Source: Eimeria necatrix
Taxonomy: Eukaryota; Apicomplexa; Conoidasida; Eucoccidiorida; Eimeriidae
Direction: 5' to 3'
Assembly (NCBI RefSeq): GCF_000499385.1
Contig: NW_013654191.1
Location: 62,001 to 126,000, forward strand
Length of the DNA: 64,000 nt
Numbering within the stretch: position 1 is the stretch's first letter; each line of letters starts with the position of its first letter. Under the pieces are notes generated by a model that saw nothing but the letters and a program-made list of their open reading frames with translations, was not told where the DNA came from and did no database searches. Below, piece by piece: positions 11,101-22,253 of this stretch. The translations under genes were made by a program, and so were the position numbers.

Positions 11101-14100
11101 GGCTACGTCGTTTGTTTGCTCGTTCGTACCGTTCGCTCGTCTCTTTATTTTTTGGCCCCTATATTTTCTCGGTCTCTTCGCTAGCGCCATGACGTCTTTT
11201 CACCATCGTGCTTCTATTTACCCCATCGTGCTTTTATTTCTGCTGTGATGTTCCTCCTCCCTTGGACGTTTACGGGCTTTGGTCATATATATATGGAGTC
11301 CTAGGCGCTGTTTGCGGACTGCCACTGTAGGCTGTTACAGCTTGCAGGGCAAGTGCCAGAACAGCCTGCTACCACTTCCGTTGGTGCTCCTGCGGCGGCA
11401 ACGGCAGGCCAAGTAGGGTCTAGCTCAGCAGTTGCCAAACCAGGCAGCATGCATTCAACAACAGTCACAGCTGCTGCAGCCTTACCCGCAACAGCAACAT
11501 CAAAGCCACAATCAACAACAGCAGCTCAAGCAGCAGCTGTAGCGGGGGAATTTTCATTGGTGCTGCTAGGGGGAGTTGTAGCTTATTGCCAGGAAGCGAC
11601 CGATGCTGTTGGCTGTCTCCTTGAAGATTGCCGCGCATTTGATAAGAGCCTGAAGGCCAAGCTTAGGCAGCAGAAGAGAATACAAAGACAGCATGCAATA
11701 CACAAGAAACTTGAGAAAACAGTCAGCACGCATATATTTCTGGACCAGCTCTCGCTGCTGTTGCTGCCCATGGTGCTACCATGATGTTCACAGTTTCTTG
11801 CCGTTTTTGTTGACAGCCCACGCCGCCGCACTAGCTGCTTCAACAAGGTAGCCGTAGATACCGTGCTATTGGATCAGTTATGCATTTGCCGCAGTTGCGC
11901 AACTGGAGCGACTGCTGCTGCTTTCTGCTCGTCTCAGATGAGGTCTAACTTTTTCGCATTGGCTCCCAAGTGTCTGCGGATGCTTCGCAATGGAGCCTCA
12001 TTCTTGCACGCACAGGACTCGGTGCTGCACGGAAGGAGGCTCAATCTGCTGCAGTGGCAAGGCAGATCTGCTGCTGCTCACGATGCTGCGGGCGAAGCCG
12101 CAGAAGCTACACTGTCAGCAAAGGCCCCCGCCCTTCACGAGTTGTGCTGCTACACCTCCGCGCAGAACGCCGGAAGCTGCAGCAGCAGCAGCACGAAAGT
12201 ACTGCGCATGCAGGGACTTGTTGGTGCGGAGTTTGCTGCTGACTGCGAAGAGATCATACCGCGGGCAAAGGAGGTTCTTGACAGATGGAAGCAGGCACAA
12301 AAGTTGCAGCAGCATCAGCAAAAGGGAGAAAAAGCCAAAGGGGAAGCTCAGGAAGGCATCCACGAAGGGGAAGAGCAGTTTTATGCGCAGGTGAGTTCAG
12401 AGCTGAGGACTTGCAGTTCAGGCTTCAGAATGGAGTGCTGAGTCATATACGTGACTTTCATTTTAGTGGGACGTACCCGCAGGCGCTGCAAGATCTGCTG
12501 CAGCGAAGCGAGACGCTTGCGAGGGAAACGGATGCAAGAGACAGGCGACAGGCAGCAGCAGAATTTGGACTGTTCCCACCAACACAAGACTGTGTGTCGA
12601 GAGTGCTTAAAGCGTCAGGCGTAACGTAGAAGATCTGGCTCCGTCGCTGCCTAGTTGTTCTACTCTAATGCAATGTTTGCAATTCAGAATCAAGGCTGTC
12701 TCATTGCAGCTTATGCTCCAGCCGCTGCCATTGCGACATTGGTTGCGGCTGCTGCTGCCATGTGCGAGCTACGGCTGCAGCTCTTTTTGCTTCTGCCTGC
12801 TTTCTCTTGATGCTGCTTCAGATGTTCCACCCGGATTTATGCTGTGGCGCTGCATTGGACTATCGGGACGTGCTGTCTTGTGGCAGTTGCTGCACAAGGA
12901 AAGTTTGGATTTGTTTGTAGTTAAATACCACTTCCTATCTCCTTCAACAGTGGCAAATCTCGCCGCACAGGCGTTGCAGCAAAGGCAACGGCTGCGGCTT
13001 CAACTGCAGGAACAGCAGCAGCAGCATCAGGAACAGCAAGGGCTGCTGCTTCTTCAGCAGAGAGTTGCTTCTGCCTTGCAGCATCTGCAGCAATTCGCTG
13101 CAGAACCGCAGCAGCGGACTGTAATATTTGCAACTCATGCGGAGATGAAAGGTTTCCATCTGCTTGAGGTTGTACCCTATCTGGAATGTAGGTATACCCT
13201 ATTTTGTTCGTGTGTGTCCTGCTGCTGCTGGAGCCGCTGCTGTTGAAGCTGCTGCTGCAAAGTCTTCTGCGGTTGATTGTTGGCGCAGCCTTTTTACCAT
13301 TGTTTGCAGCAGAAGTAGCTGTTGCAAGAGGCACCCTCTGGTTGCTGCATGAAAACAGACATGGCTAGGAATTGCCTTCGCGACTACTGCTACATGCGCA
13401 GAGGAGAGCGTTGTCACAGCTGGTGCTTCAACCCTTGTAAGTGACGCTAACGCACCACAAGCTGCTGTTGCAGTTTTTGCTTGTGTCCCTGCTGCAGGTG
13501 TATGTTTGGAAGAAATGTTGGGCTCTGGCGTGTCTTACAGCAGCCCTGAAGGCTTGGTGTCAGCCCAGGCAGTGGTGCTGCAGTTGGCGTCTGCGATTGT
13601 TTCCCTGGGGCCTATTTGTTTTTTATTGCCTGTAAAACTTTCCAGGGTCTTCGTACAGAAGGATGAAGTTTTCTTTGTTGCAGGACTGCCTCTATCCTTA
13701 ATGCTGCAGCCTCCTGCTCCTGTTTCCCGTCCAGCTGCAAACGCGTTGCCTACAGGAGCGGCCAAGGGCAAAACGGCTTCGCCAGCAGTAACGCATGCAG
13801 CAATTCCGGCAACAGAAAGCTCTTCCTCAGCGAGAAGTGCACATGCAACACAACGAACAGCAGAGAAACCAGCAGCAATAGCAGTAGAGGCCCTAGCATC
13901 AGCAGCAGCACCAGTGGCACAGACAGGAACGCACGTGCAGTGCAGCTTTATCTCCTCCCTGCGGATCCCGACGGCAGCTGCGGATTTATGGGCAGAAGAC
14001 TTTTGCTGCTGTCTCCCTCCCGAGTGTGTGAACAACTCCGATCAATTTTTTTGCTGCCCAGAGACTGTGGATAAAGCACATGCGTGGATGCTGGGTTTAC

Positions 14101-15245
14101 TGCTGTTGCGCATCATTGCTGGGGCCGACCGATTCCAGAAGAGAAGGAGATGGGGGGCAGAGAGCCAGCAGCAAATTTACACAGCAGTGTCGCAGGTTGG
14201 AGACGCGAGAACTCAGGTGAGTTGTTGTTAGTGCGTGTGCTCGTCCTGCTGATTGCATGCGCTGCCGCATCGCGCGCCGAGCGTTTTGTCTGCTGCTGCT
14301 CCAGAGAATTTGCAGGGTGTCCGTGATAGGCGGGCAGGGTAGGCCATACAGTTTTTGCGTCCACTTGTGCTTTCGCTGCTGTTTCAGGAATTTCTGCGTG
14401 ACTGTCTGCAGAAAGACCCTTTGAAGAGGCCTACCCTTAGCCGGCTGCTGGCATCTCATCCATATCTGCAGCATCATCGCCAGTACCAGCATCAACACGA
14501 GCAGCAGCATAAGGTATCAGCGACGAGTAACGTCCTTCATCCCGAAGCCAGCAAAAGCATCTCGCCGACAAAGCCCTGCAGTAATAACCAAAACAACAGC
14601 TGTGGTAGTTTCATGCCCGAAGCAACAAATAACGCAACAAATTGTGCTGAGCCTATTTCCTCTGCTGCTGCTTCGTCTCACCCCCCGCCAGCTCCTGCAG
14701 TAGCCGCAGCAGCAGCTGCGGCTCCTGTACTGGACCTTTCTTGCAGCAGAAGCTCTCGAAGAAAGCGGCAGAATTCTGCCCACTGTGTCCCCGATGATTG
14801 CAGTTTCGCAACATCTAGCAAGCCAGAAACAGCAGCAGCACCACCTGGAGTTGCAGGAGCAGCAAAAGGTGTGCATTCGGGAGCCCCTAGTCCTTCTCTA
14901 CTGCCTCCTTTGCTGGGTTTACGCCTGCCCCAGCAGCTGCAGCAGCACCCTGCAGCAGCGACAGCAGCGGCAACAGCCGCAGCAACTCGTCTGGCAGACT
15001 GCTGTGATGCCCTGTTTGGCGATGTGGGGCGTTTGGTACCGGCGCTGATTAGAGACAGAGAGAGACGGAGACAGCGGGGTGAGGAAGGAGTTGCCTTTTA
15101 CAGGCAGAATGACCCTTTAGCCATGTATTCTTTGCCTCCAGAGTCTGTGCCGCCTCCAAGTTCCCGCAGTCCGACTGCTGCTGCAGTGGCGGCAGCGAAT
15201 GCTGGATTGCAACAGCAGCAGCATGCTGGCTGCGAGGCGCAGTAG
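8191..15245 (+). CDS. Large low-complexity protein ending in a divergent kinase fold (probable pseudokinase)
   Basis: This gene is not assigned to a named family. Exon pieces that can be supported are 8191–8943 (ATG, Ser/Ala-rich, ends RTFDKINE before a GTTTGT donor) and about 8989–9255, which has one hydrophobic segment and ends before GTGCGT. Also supported are several exons between about 9.8 and 13.2 kb whose borders I could not fix, then 13499–14216 and 14388–15245 (TAG). The last two encode the C-lobe of a protein kinase. A helix-E-like LQLASAIVSLG is followed by PVKLSRVFVQKDEVFFVAGL at the catalytic and DFG loops, then LPPECV for APE, AHAWMLGLLLLRIIAG for subdomain IX, and FLRDCLQKDPLKRPTLSRLL for subdomain XI with its Arg. 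The HRD Asp, the catalytic-loop Asn, the DFG Asp and the subdomain IX Asp are all absent. The protein is probably a scaffold or allosteric partner rather than an enzyme. Poly-Gln, Ser and Ala runs interrupt it throughout. It could in reality be two genes. Confidence 0.6.
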
Positions 15246-17692
15246 ACGGAGGCAAGCACATAGTTGCCCGGCATGAACAGCAAGGCTGCTGTTCCTGCGG
15301 CTGGCGTATCAGTCGCACAACTTGAAACAGTAGCGAAAACAGCTATTGCGGCATCCGTTCGGCTGCTGAGTCAGCAGCTGCTCATAGGAGCCTCACGTCC
15401 CTCAAATATCGATGACGAGACTTGCAGACGCGACAACAACGGCAGCAAGGACAGTTGCTGCTAAGCGCTTGTCCCATTGTTCGAAGGGAGATTTTCTCTG
15501 CATCTGGAGAGGCCGTGGGGAGCTAGCTTATCACTGTATCTTCACTTCTGTGCGTGCTTATCTTTTTACTTCGAACTGTTCCTCTCCCCGTTAGCACGAT
15601 GTGACTCCTATCCTCGTGTTTTTGAACTGTGTGGCCCCTCCAGCATGCGCCTTTTTTTTTGTTTTCGTTGCGTACACTGCTTTCGTTCCGTCCTCTGTAT
15701 GGTTTGACTTGACGTTCTGGCTTGTTTGCTCCCGTGTCACCTAGTCCCCCCATAACGCCAGGAGGCGTTGCTGTTGGTCTCTGCGCTAGGCATCTTGTCG
15801 CCTAGGGTGTTTAAACACTCGGATTTAACCTCGGAAAGTTCGCAACTTACGATTAGGACGGGACTTTGGGCCTCAAGGATCCATGGTGTGTAAGATCTGG
15901 AGCTAAGTATTAGAATGAGGTTCAGGGTTTTGGTGTTTAAGCACTCGGATTTAACCTCGGAAAGTTCGCAGCTTACGATTAGGACGGGACTTTGGGATTC
16001 TAGAATCCGTGGTGTCTAAGATCTACAGCTCAGCATTAGAATGAGTTTCGAAGTGCGAAGGGTAGCGGTGCAGTAGTCTGGGTCTTTGCTTGCCACTGAC
16101 GGACGCCCTTCATAGTGAATATTCATACACAAAGCTGGCTGCTCATATATGCTAGCAAGACTGTAAAGCAAGCAGCCATTAACCAATCTGCATCGAAAAA
16201 TGCCGCGTGCCAACTTCTGCGTCTAAAGTGACGCAGCACGCATCGGTCTCAAGCCATTCCAAACGAAATGAACACTCCACTGCGTCTACTGAGCACAGGG
16301 GCACAACGCCAGACGAGCGCCGCAAGCGCTTCGGCGACTGAACGGACGACGGACACAAATAGCTTCGCTGCAACAGCAACTCCTGCCAGTCCATTTAGTT
16401 CTTCTGGCAAACTGTCACCGCTGGGGTGCGCAGGTTGCTGGCACGCCCTTGTAAGCCGTTGTGACCGAGGCAAAAGAAACGGGAAGTTGGTGAACGCAAC
16501 AAACAACAAACGGCCGAGCCGGCCTTGCAGGCATACACGAGAGGAGGTGCAGATACAGCAGCACGGAATCTACAACGTTCAAGCCACACCCAGCAGCGAA
16601 TGCGAATCGACAGTAGCTGCAACAACCGCATGACTCTAAAACGTCTCTTCGTGCTGCTTCTTTATTTGGTGTAGGCGAGCCGCAGTATCAATAATACCAG
16701 CAGCTGCAGGAACAGCAACGCAAGGGGAAGAGTACTAGGCACAGCCAATAGGGGGGGAGAAAGGCTTGCGGCGTACACAAGAGGAACTGAGCTTCCTTGT
16801 TTCTCACGGCTTTTACAAATGTAAGCACAACATGTATTTTTGTCTTCTACAGCTTATTTATTCAGTTGTGGTTGTGCTGTAAGAGAGGAGCAGCAGCAGC
16901 AGCATCAGCAAGCCCCAGGAGGTGTCGCGACGCGTGGGAGCATTTGCCTCTTGCGCAATGATTTAAAGTTTTATTTTTCGTTTTTCATTTATTGCGTGCC
17001 TATTTACTCTACAGCCAGTCGCATCGCAACCGTACAGGGGTCCCCCAGAGGCAACGAGAGCTGCAAAGACACTGGGGCTGAGGACGGGTTTTCGCTCAGC
17101 AGTAGGACCACCTGCAGCACTGGAACCAACGGCGACACTGCAGTATGCAGAAACAGAAGTAATAGCAGCGGCTACAACAGGAACAGCAGCAGTGCTACTT
17201 CCTCCGCAGCCACACAGCTGCAACAGCTGCTGCAACAGCAGCAGTTATAGCGCGAAGGACGCTTTGAGCTTCCTGGCGCTTTTTGCGCGTGAAGTTTTGG
17301 GTGGATGTCGACACCAGTAACGCCGCCATCAGCGACAGAAGGTATAGCAGTAGCAGTAGTAGCAGCAGTGCGAAATACCGCAACAGCAAAACTTCGAGAT
17401 CAACTCGCGGCCATAACGACAAATGAAATGAAGTCCTAGTGATTGTTAGTGTCTATGAAAGCAAATCAGGCAGAAGAAACAGCAGGAACAACAGTAAGAG
17501 CTCCATCAACGGAATACGAGGCAGTAGCACGAGCAGCAGGAACCGCAGCGTTGAGGTCTCGTTCATCAGCGTTGCTGCCCGAACTGCCAAATCCAGAAAC
17601 GGGAGAGTTAACCTCCCCACCGCCATATTAAAGGTCACTGCCATTAAAAGCGGCGGTACAGAATCAAGAATAGCAACATCAGCGGTAGCAGG
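15246..17692. other. Spacer and probable CNOT3 promoter/5' UTR, with tandem repeat and CAG-rich tract
   Basis: The pseudokinase stop lies at 15243–15245 and the CNOT3 start at 17693. Between them are a pyrimidine-rich stretch (about 15520–15720), a 126-bp tandem duplication (15807–16058, listed separately), a 121-codon open frame (16268–16633) with no family resemblance, and CAG-rich sequence (16880–17690). The last could be an untranslated leader or an upstream exon. No conserved coding motif was seen. Confidence 0.5.
15807..16058. repeat. Two-copy tandem repeat, 126-bp unit
   Basis: The units start with gtgtttaaacactcgg at 15807 and gtgtttaagcactcgg at 15933. They share the order atttaacctcggaaagtt, a gattaggacgggactttgg core, a gatccatggtgt or aatccgtggtgt variant, taagatct and a tagaatgag end. 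The first 75 bp are almost identical between copies and later parts differ more. It is non-coding. Nearly identical copies indicate a recent duplication. Confidence 0.9.
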
Positions 17693-20600
17693 ATGGCGGA
17701 AAAGCGTCGTCTGCAGCAGGAAGTGGAGCGCACGCTGCGACGCGTGGAGGAGGGCTGTGAGCTGTTTATGGATTTATATGTGAAATTCAAGCAGCAGCAA
17801 ACAGCGAAGGTTGAGGGGGAGCTGAAGAAGGAAATTAAAAAGTTGCAGCGCTTAAGGGAGTCCATAAAGGCGTGGCAGACTAATGTCGATGTAAGGGATA
17901 AGGGGCCTTTGGAAGACAGCCGTAAAAAGATTGAAAAATGCATGGAAACCTTCAGACAGTGCGAGAAGGAAATAAAGACGAAGGCCTTTAGCAAAGAGGG
18001 ACTGGCAGCGAAGACGCGAGATGGAGAGGACCGACACAGAGAGGCGCTGCAGTTGCTGCAGCAGCAGCTGCAAAGGGAAGCCGCACTACTTGAGGCGGAA
18101 ATGGACGGTCTAGACAGCAAGAAGGGGAAAAGGGACAGAGAAAGAGACAGAGAGAAAAAACGAATCAGCCTGCTGCTTCAGAAGCACAAGCAGCATATCA
18201 CAAAACTTACCGAGGCACTACGTCTGGCCGACAGCAGTAGACTCTCCCCATCAGCAGCAGCAGCAATAGCAGTGGCTCTTCAAGACTTTCTCAGCAGCAA
18301 TGGGGACCCCGCCTTTGTCTTTGATTCCTCTGTCTACGACTGCATTGCAGCGGAGCACAGCGACTCTGCAGAAGGCTCAGAAACTGAAGCTGCAGACAAC
18401 AATTCGGATGCCACGCTGTGTAAAGCACACACAGCTGCGGTTGTTGCTGCTGCCGACCTGGTTGCTCCAGCTACCGTTGTGCTTGCTGCTGCTGAACCGC
18501 TTGCTTTTTGCACTGCCAGTCATGCTGGTGGTGCATGTGCAGCTGGTACACTTGCTTCTGTGGTCATTACTTCTGTTGCTGCTGTCCAGTGCGTGTTTTC
18601 CTATTCCCTCTGTTGCTTCTGTCCCAGTTGCGGTATCTGCTTGTGCTTCCGCTGAAGCAGTTTTTTTCGGTTCAAGGGCGTATCTTGTGGAGTTTTCAGA
18701 TGGTGTTGCTGCAACTGTTGCTCGCGTTGCTGCTTTAACTTCTGCTGTGATGTGGTTGAGTGCTCAAGCTATGTTTCTCTGTCCCTGTTTGCACGGCTGT
18801 TGCTGGTAGTTCTGGCGCATTTGTTTCGCATTTGTGGATCATTGCCGTTGCAACTCTTGTCGCTGCAATCGCAGCATTTTTCGACTTTCGCAGTTGTTGG
18901 GTGTGCAGCTGTCGACTTTGTTGGTTCGCTTTTTACGCTTTTTACGTGCGCAGCGGTAGACACACCTGCGAGTTCATCTATTGAAGCTGCAAGCAGCAGT
19001 TCTACCCGGGGAAACCGCAGTACAAATAGCAACAAGCCGACGGACAGCAGCTCGAGCAGCAACCGCAGAGCGCTGAGCGTTTCAGAGGAGCCTGAAGGCA
19101 CCATGAAGAGAACCAGCAGACGCAGCAGCAGTCCCAGCAATACTTCCAGCAGCAACAGCAGCAAAGGCAGGCAGCAGCAGCAAAGTCAGCAGGGCAAAGG
19201 AGCTGCAGCAGCAACGGAAGGGGCGGCACCCTCTCCTTCTTGCTGGTCGTCGCTGCCACAGCAACAGGGATCACAGCAGAGCTCTCCCTCTGCAGCATCT
19301 CTAGCCGAGCAGCGTGCTGCTTCACCGGCTACAGCAGCTAACAACCGCAGCAATAGTAGTAGTGGCAGCAGCAGCAGCAGCAGCAGCAAGGCGAGTGAAG
19401 CAGGCAGCGTCTGGAAAACAGGTAGGCTGCATGCAGCTACTGCAGAGCAGCAGCGAACGCAGCAGCTACAAGGCCTTGGCTCCCCAGCTACGGGAGATAA
19501 GCAGCAGCAGCAGAGGAGCGGCGTTGTTGGAGGAGGTGCAGCTGGAGTAACTGTAGCTCCCTGGAAGGGAAAAGCAGCAGCAGCAGCAGCCGCTGGTGCT
19601 GCTGCATCACCTTCGGCGCAAGCGACAACAGGTGTTGCGGGAACAGCAGGGTCAGGTTCTTCCGCGAAGGGACAGGGCAAGCAGCAGCAGCAACAGCAGC
19701 AACAGCAGCAGCAGAGGGCAGCTGCGGAGAGCAGCAGCTCCACCACGAATCATGGAAACGCAGCAGCAACGGGAGCAGCTCCAGCAGAGCCGCAGGGGGT
19801 TCCGTCCGCTGGATTGAGCGCGGCAGTTGCCCCGCAGCCGCCGACGAATAGTATCGCCTCTGACCGTATGTTGGCACGCACTTTACGTAATTTGTGGGCG
19901 CGCCTCGCCAGCTCTGACCTTGTCGCGCTTGTGCCATTAATTTTATCCTTAAGGCGTCTTGAATCGGTGTATCTATTTTCCGCCCTCATTTGTGTGTTGC
20001 TATCCGTTCATATGTAGTGCTTCATCTGCCGTTGTGTTTTGCTGCAGTGAGTGTTGTTGCTGCTGCCGTTGCTGCTTCCTGCTACTCTCGCCCGCTGCCC
20101 CAAGACACAGACTTCTCTTCTTCGCCGTCTCCTGCGTCTCCTTTCTTTTGGCCCCCTTGGGTCCCTAAAGGAGAAACAATGCCCCCTTGCATTTATCTCA
20201 GAGCTCCCTGGGGGCCTCCAGGCGGACCTCTGGGGGCGCCGACAGGGGCAGCCCAAGTCGGGAAGCCGCCAGATTGCTTCCCCAAAGGGCGTTTGGCGGC
20301 TGCAGATGAACGAAGTTTCTTTCGTGGTTTGGAAACAGATGCTCTGTTCTTTGCCTTTTACTTTCAACGGGTAACGAGTTGACGTGGTTAGATCAACTGC
20401 TATGATTCGTTTGCTCTTTTCTTTTGCCCGCCTAAAGCGCTCAAGTGAGCGCGTCTCCGCTATGTTCCTTTTCTTCCGTTTTATTTCTGATTCTGCGTCG
20501 GCTACATCTGTCGCTTTATACCTCCTCTCGTTTATGCCCCATCTTGTTTGCCGTTCACCTCCCATTTTCCCATCCGCTTCCGTATGACTACTCCATAGCT

Positions 20601-21319
20601 CTTCTGCTGCATTATCTATATCTTCGTCCTGTATTTATCTGTCTGTGCTTTTATTTCGCCGTATCTCTGTGCTTGCAGTAGCCCTCACCCGCATTTTTTT
20701 GTCTGCCACGGCGAATGGTTCAGGAGCAAACAGTTTAAGTAGCAAGCCAGCATAGGAAGCTAGTAATTTGCCCATGCCATTTGTTTTGACTGCGTTCACC
20801 AGGGCACAGTGCAGCAGTTACACGCTGCGCGTGAACTCAAAGCTCTGTCGTGGCGCTACCACAAGAAGTACCAAACTTGGTTCCAGAGACTGGAGGAGCC
20901 GAGGGTATCCACAGATAAATACGAACAAGGGGCCTATGTCTACTTCGATTATGATAATGGTTAGCGCGAAGCATGTCGATGTTCGTACTGATCGACTGCT
21001 CCCTTTTACTACTTGTGGTGTTTTGCTGTATTCTCGGTGTAATGCTCCTGCTAGAACCCGTAGTTACATTACTACGTTTCCATGTGATTTCCATGGCGTC
21101 GCTGTGAACGCTATTTTGACGCTGCACGTACCAGAGCCGTGGTACAACACTTGCTTTTGCCAGTGCTGCTGGTGGTGTGGAATGTGTTTCTGCCAGTGCA
21201 GTTTTAACACACGGATCTACGTTTTGCGTTGCTGGCGTTCTTATGCAGGTTGGTGCTCGCGCATAAAGCACGATTTTACGTTTGAGTATATTTACCTTGA
21301 AGACGAACTCCAAGAATAG
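17693..21319 (+). CDS. CNOT3: CCR4-NOT complex subunit 3 (CNOT3/NOT3)
   Basis: This is a structural and regulatory subunit of the CCR4-NOT deadenylase, which shortens mRNA poly(A) tails. Five exons join in phase: 17693–18419, 18954–19865, 20048–20370, 20803–20959 and 21249–21319, giving about 729 residues, close to human CNOT3. The N-terminal coiled-coil domain is unmistakable: [39 protein letters not shown], then a [11 protein letters not shown] motif and a basic [10 protein letters not shown] helix. The second exon is almost wholly low complexity (Ser, Gln, Ala). The C-terminal NOT box starts with [18 protein letters not shown] and continues [33 protein letters not shown] and [20 protein letters not shown], ending with [12 protein letters not shown]. 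The three final introns fall inside the NOT box. The first donor (GTAAAG at 18420) is inferred from phase. The low-complexity linker replaces the normally disordered linker, so function is probably intact. Confidence 0.93.
19350..19725 (+). repeat. CAG-family trinucleotide repeats read in three registers inside CNOT3
   Basis: Within one reading frame the repeat is read as AGC (poly-Ser, about 19363–19388), CAG (poly-Gln, about 19501–19512 and 19681–19716) and GCA (poly-Ala, about 19573–19590). Since the frame does not change, these are separate expansions in different phases rather than one slipped tract. Several are interrupted by CAA, which limits purity. Confidence 0.9.
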
Positions 21320-22253
21320 GACGCAAAAAAAGGGAGCTGACCTCAAAGGAGGTAGCTGCTGAAATTGTTATTACGGCTACTTGAGCTGCTGCTTTTGTAC
21401 TAGGAAGCTGCTGCATTGGCTGCTACTGCTGCAGCAAGAAGCTTCTGTAGACGTCGACTGAGGCGCAGCCTGCTCTACTCCAGCAGATCGCTGCAGATGC
21501 TGATGTAGCCTGCTAGTGCTGGTGCTTGCCAGCTCACGACAGCTTGCGGCCTGAAATTGGGTTTGTAACCTTCAGCCATGTGCAGCAAGTTGGTAGCCAC
21601 CGAGCTCGCTGGAGAGCAGGCTACCTTGTGGCTGTCTGGTTTCTTTTTGATGCCTTTTGCATGCAGCGACTGCACGCATGTGTGCGGAGCAACTGTCGAG
21701 GAGACAAGGGGCTCAGCGGTGTCAGCACCCTTCAATCTCTTCCTTTTTCTCAAAAAGCATAGTGGCAGCTCTCTGCTGCCGATGAATGTGGAAGGTTGCC
21801 TCCACTTAACTTAGTTAACGCCACCTAGCTAGCTAAGCAAGTGGCCATCCACCTGAACAGCAAGCGAGCGAGCTGTGTAGTAAACTGGATTACGGTAGAC
21901 TTATTGAGCTTCAAAGCATCGGGAAACTGCTCGTCCAACAAGCCAGAGACGCTCAGTGCCCTGAGCATCTCTGGCTTTGTGTACATGCTGCTTCCAGATA
22001 GAGTAGCTCCATACTGGGGAGCCCACTTAGCGTGCATTGCAGTTTGCACTCTGGCTGCCAGCTAATACATTCGAGTGACGAACAACAAGCTTTCCTGCGA
22101 AGTTAGGCGCCTCTGGTTAGGTACCTAGCAAGCTCTCAAAAATAGTGACATTCCGCAGATCTGGCAGAGGCCAAAAACGAAATGTCATCCGCTCTCCCGA
22201 GCTAGGGGAAAACACTGCAGTGGCTGCAGTAACTGCTGCCCGGGTTCACGCAA
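21320..22253. other. 3' spacer after CNOT3 with a strong hairpin
   Basis: No gene was recognised. The stretch contains the CNOT3 3' flank, TGCTGC-rich sequence (about 21380–21440), and a 17-bp inverted repeat with a 4-nt loop (21940–21977, listed separately). The minus-strand open frame 21475–21753 resembles nothing I know. Confidence 0.5.
21940..21977. repeat. Near-perfect hairpin, 17-bp stem, 4-nt loop
   Basis: The arms are AAGCCAGAGACGCTCAG (21940–21956) and CTGAGCATCTCTGGCTT (21961–21977), separated by TGCC. There is a single mismatch (or G·T pair in RNA) in 17 positions. It is not followed by a T-run. Role unknown. Confidence 0.85.

Noticed and set aside
19350..19725. CRISPR-like regularity of repeats
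   Set aside because: These are coding trinucleotide tracts in an exon, without spacers.
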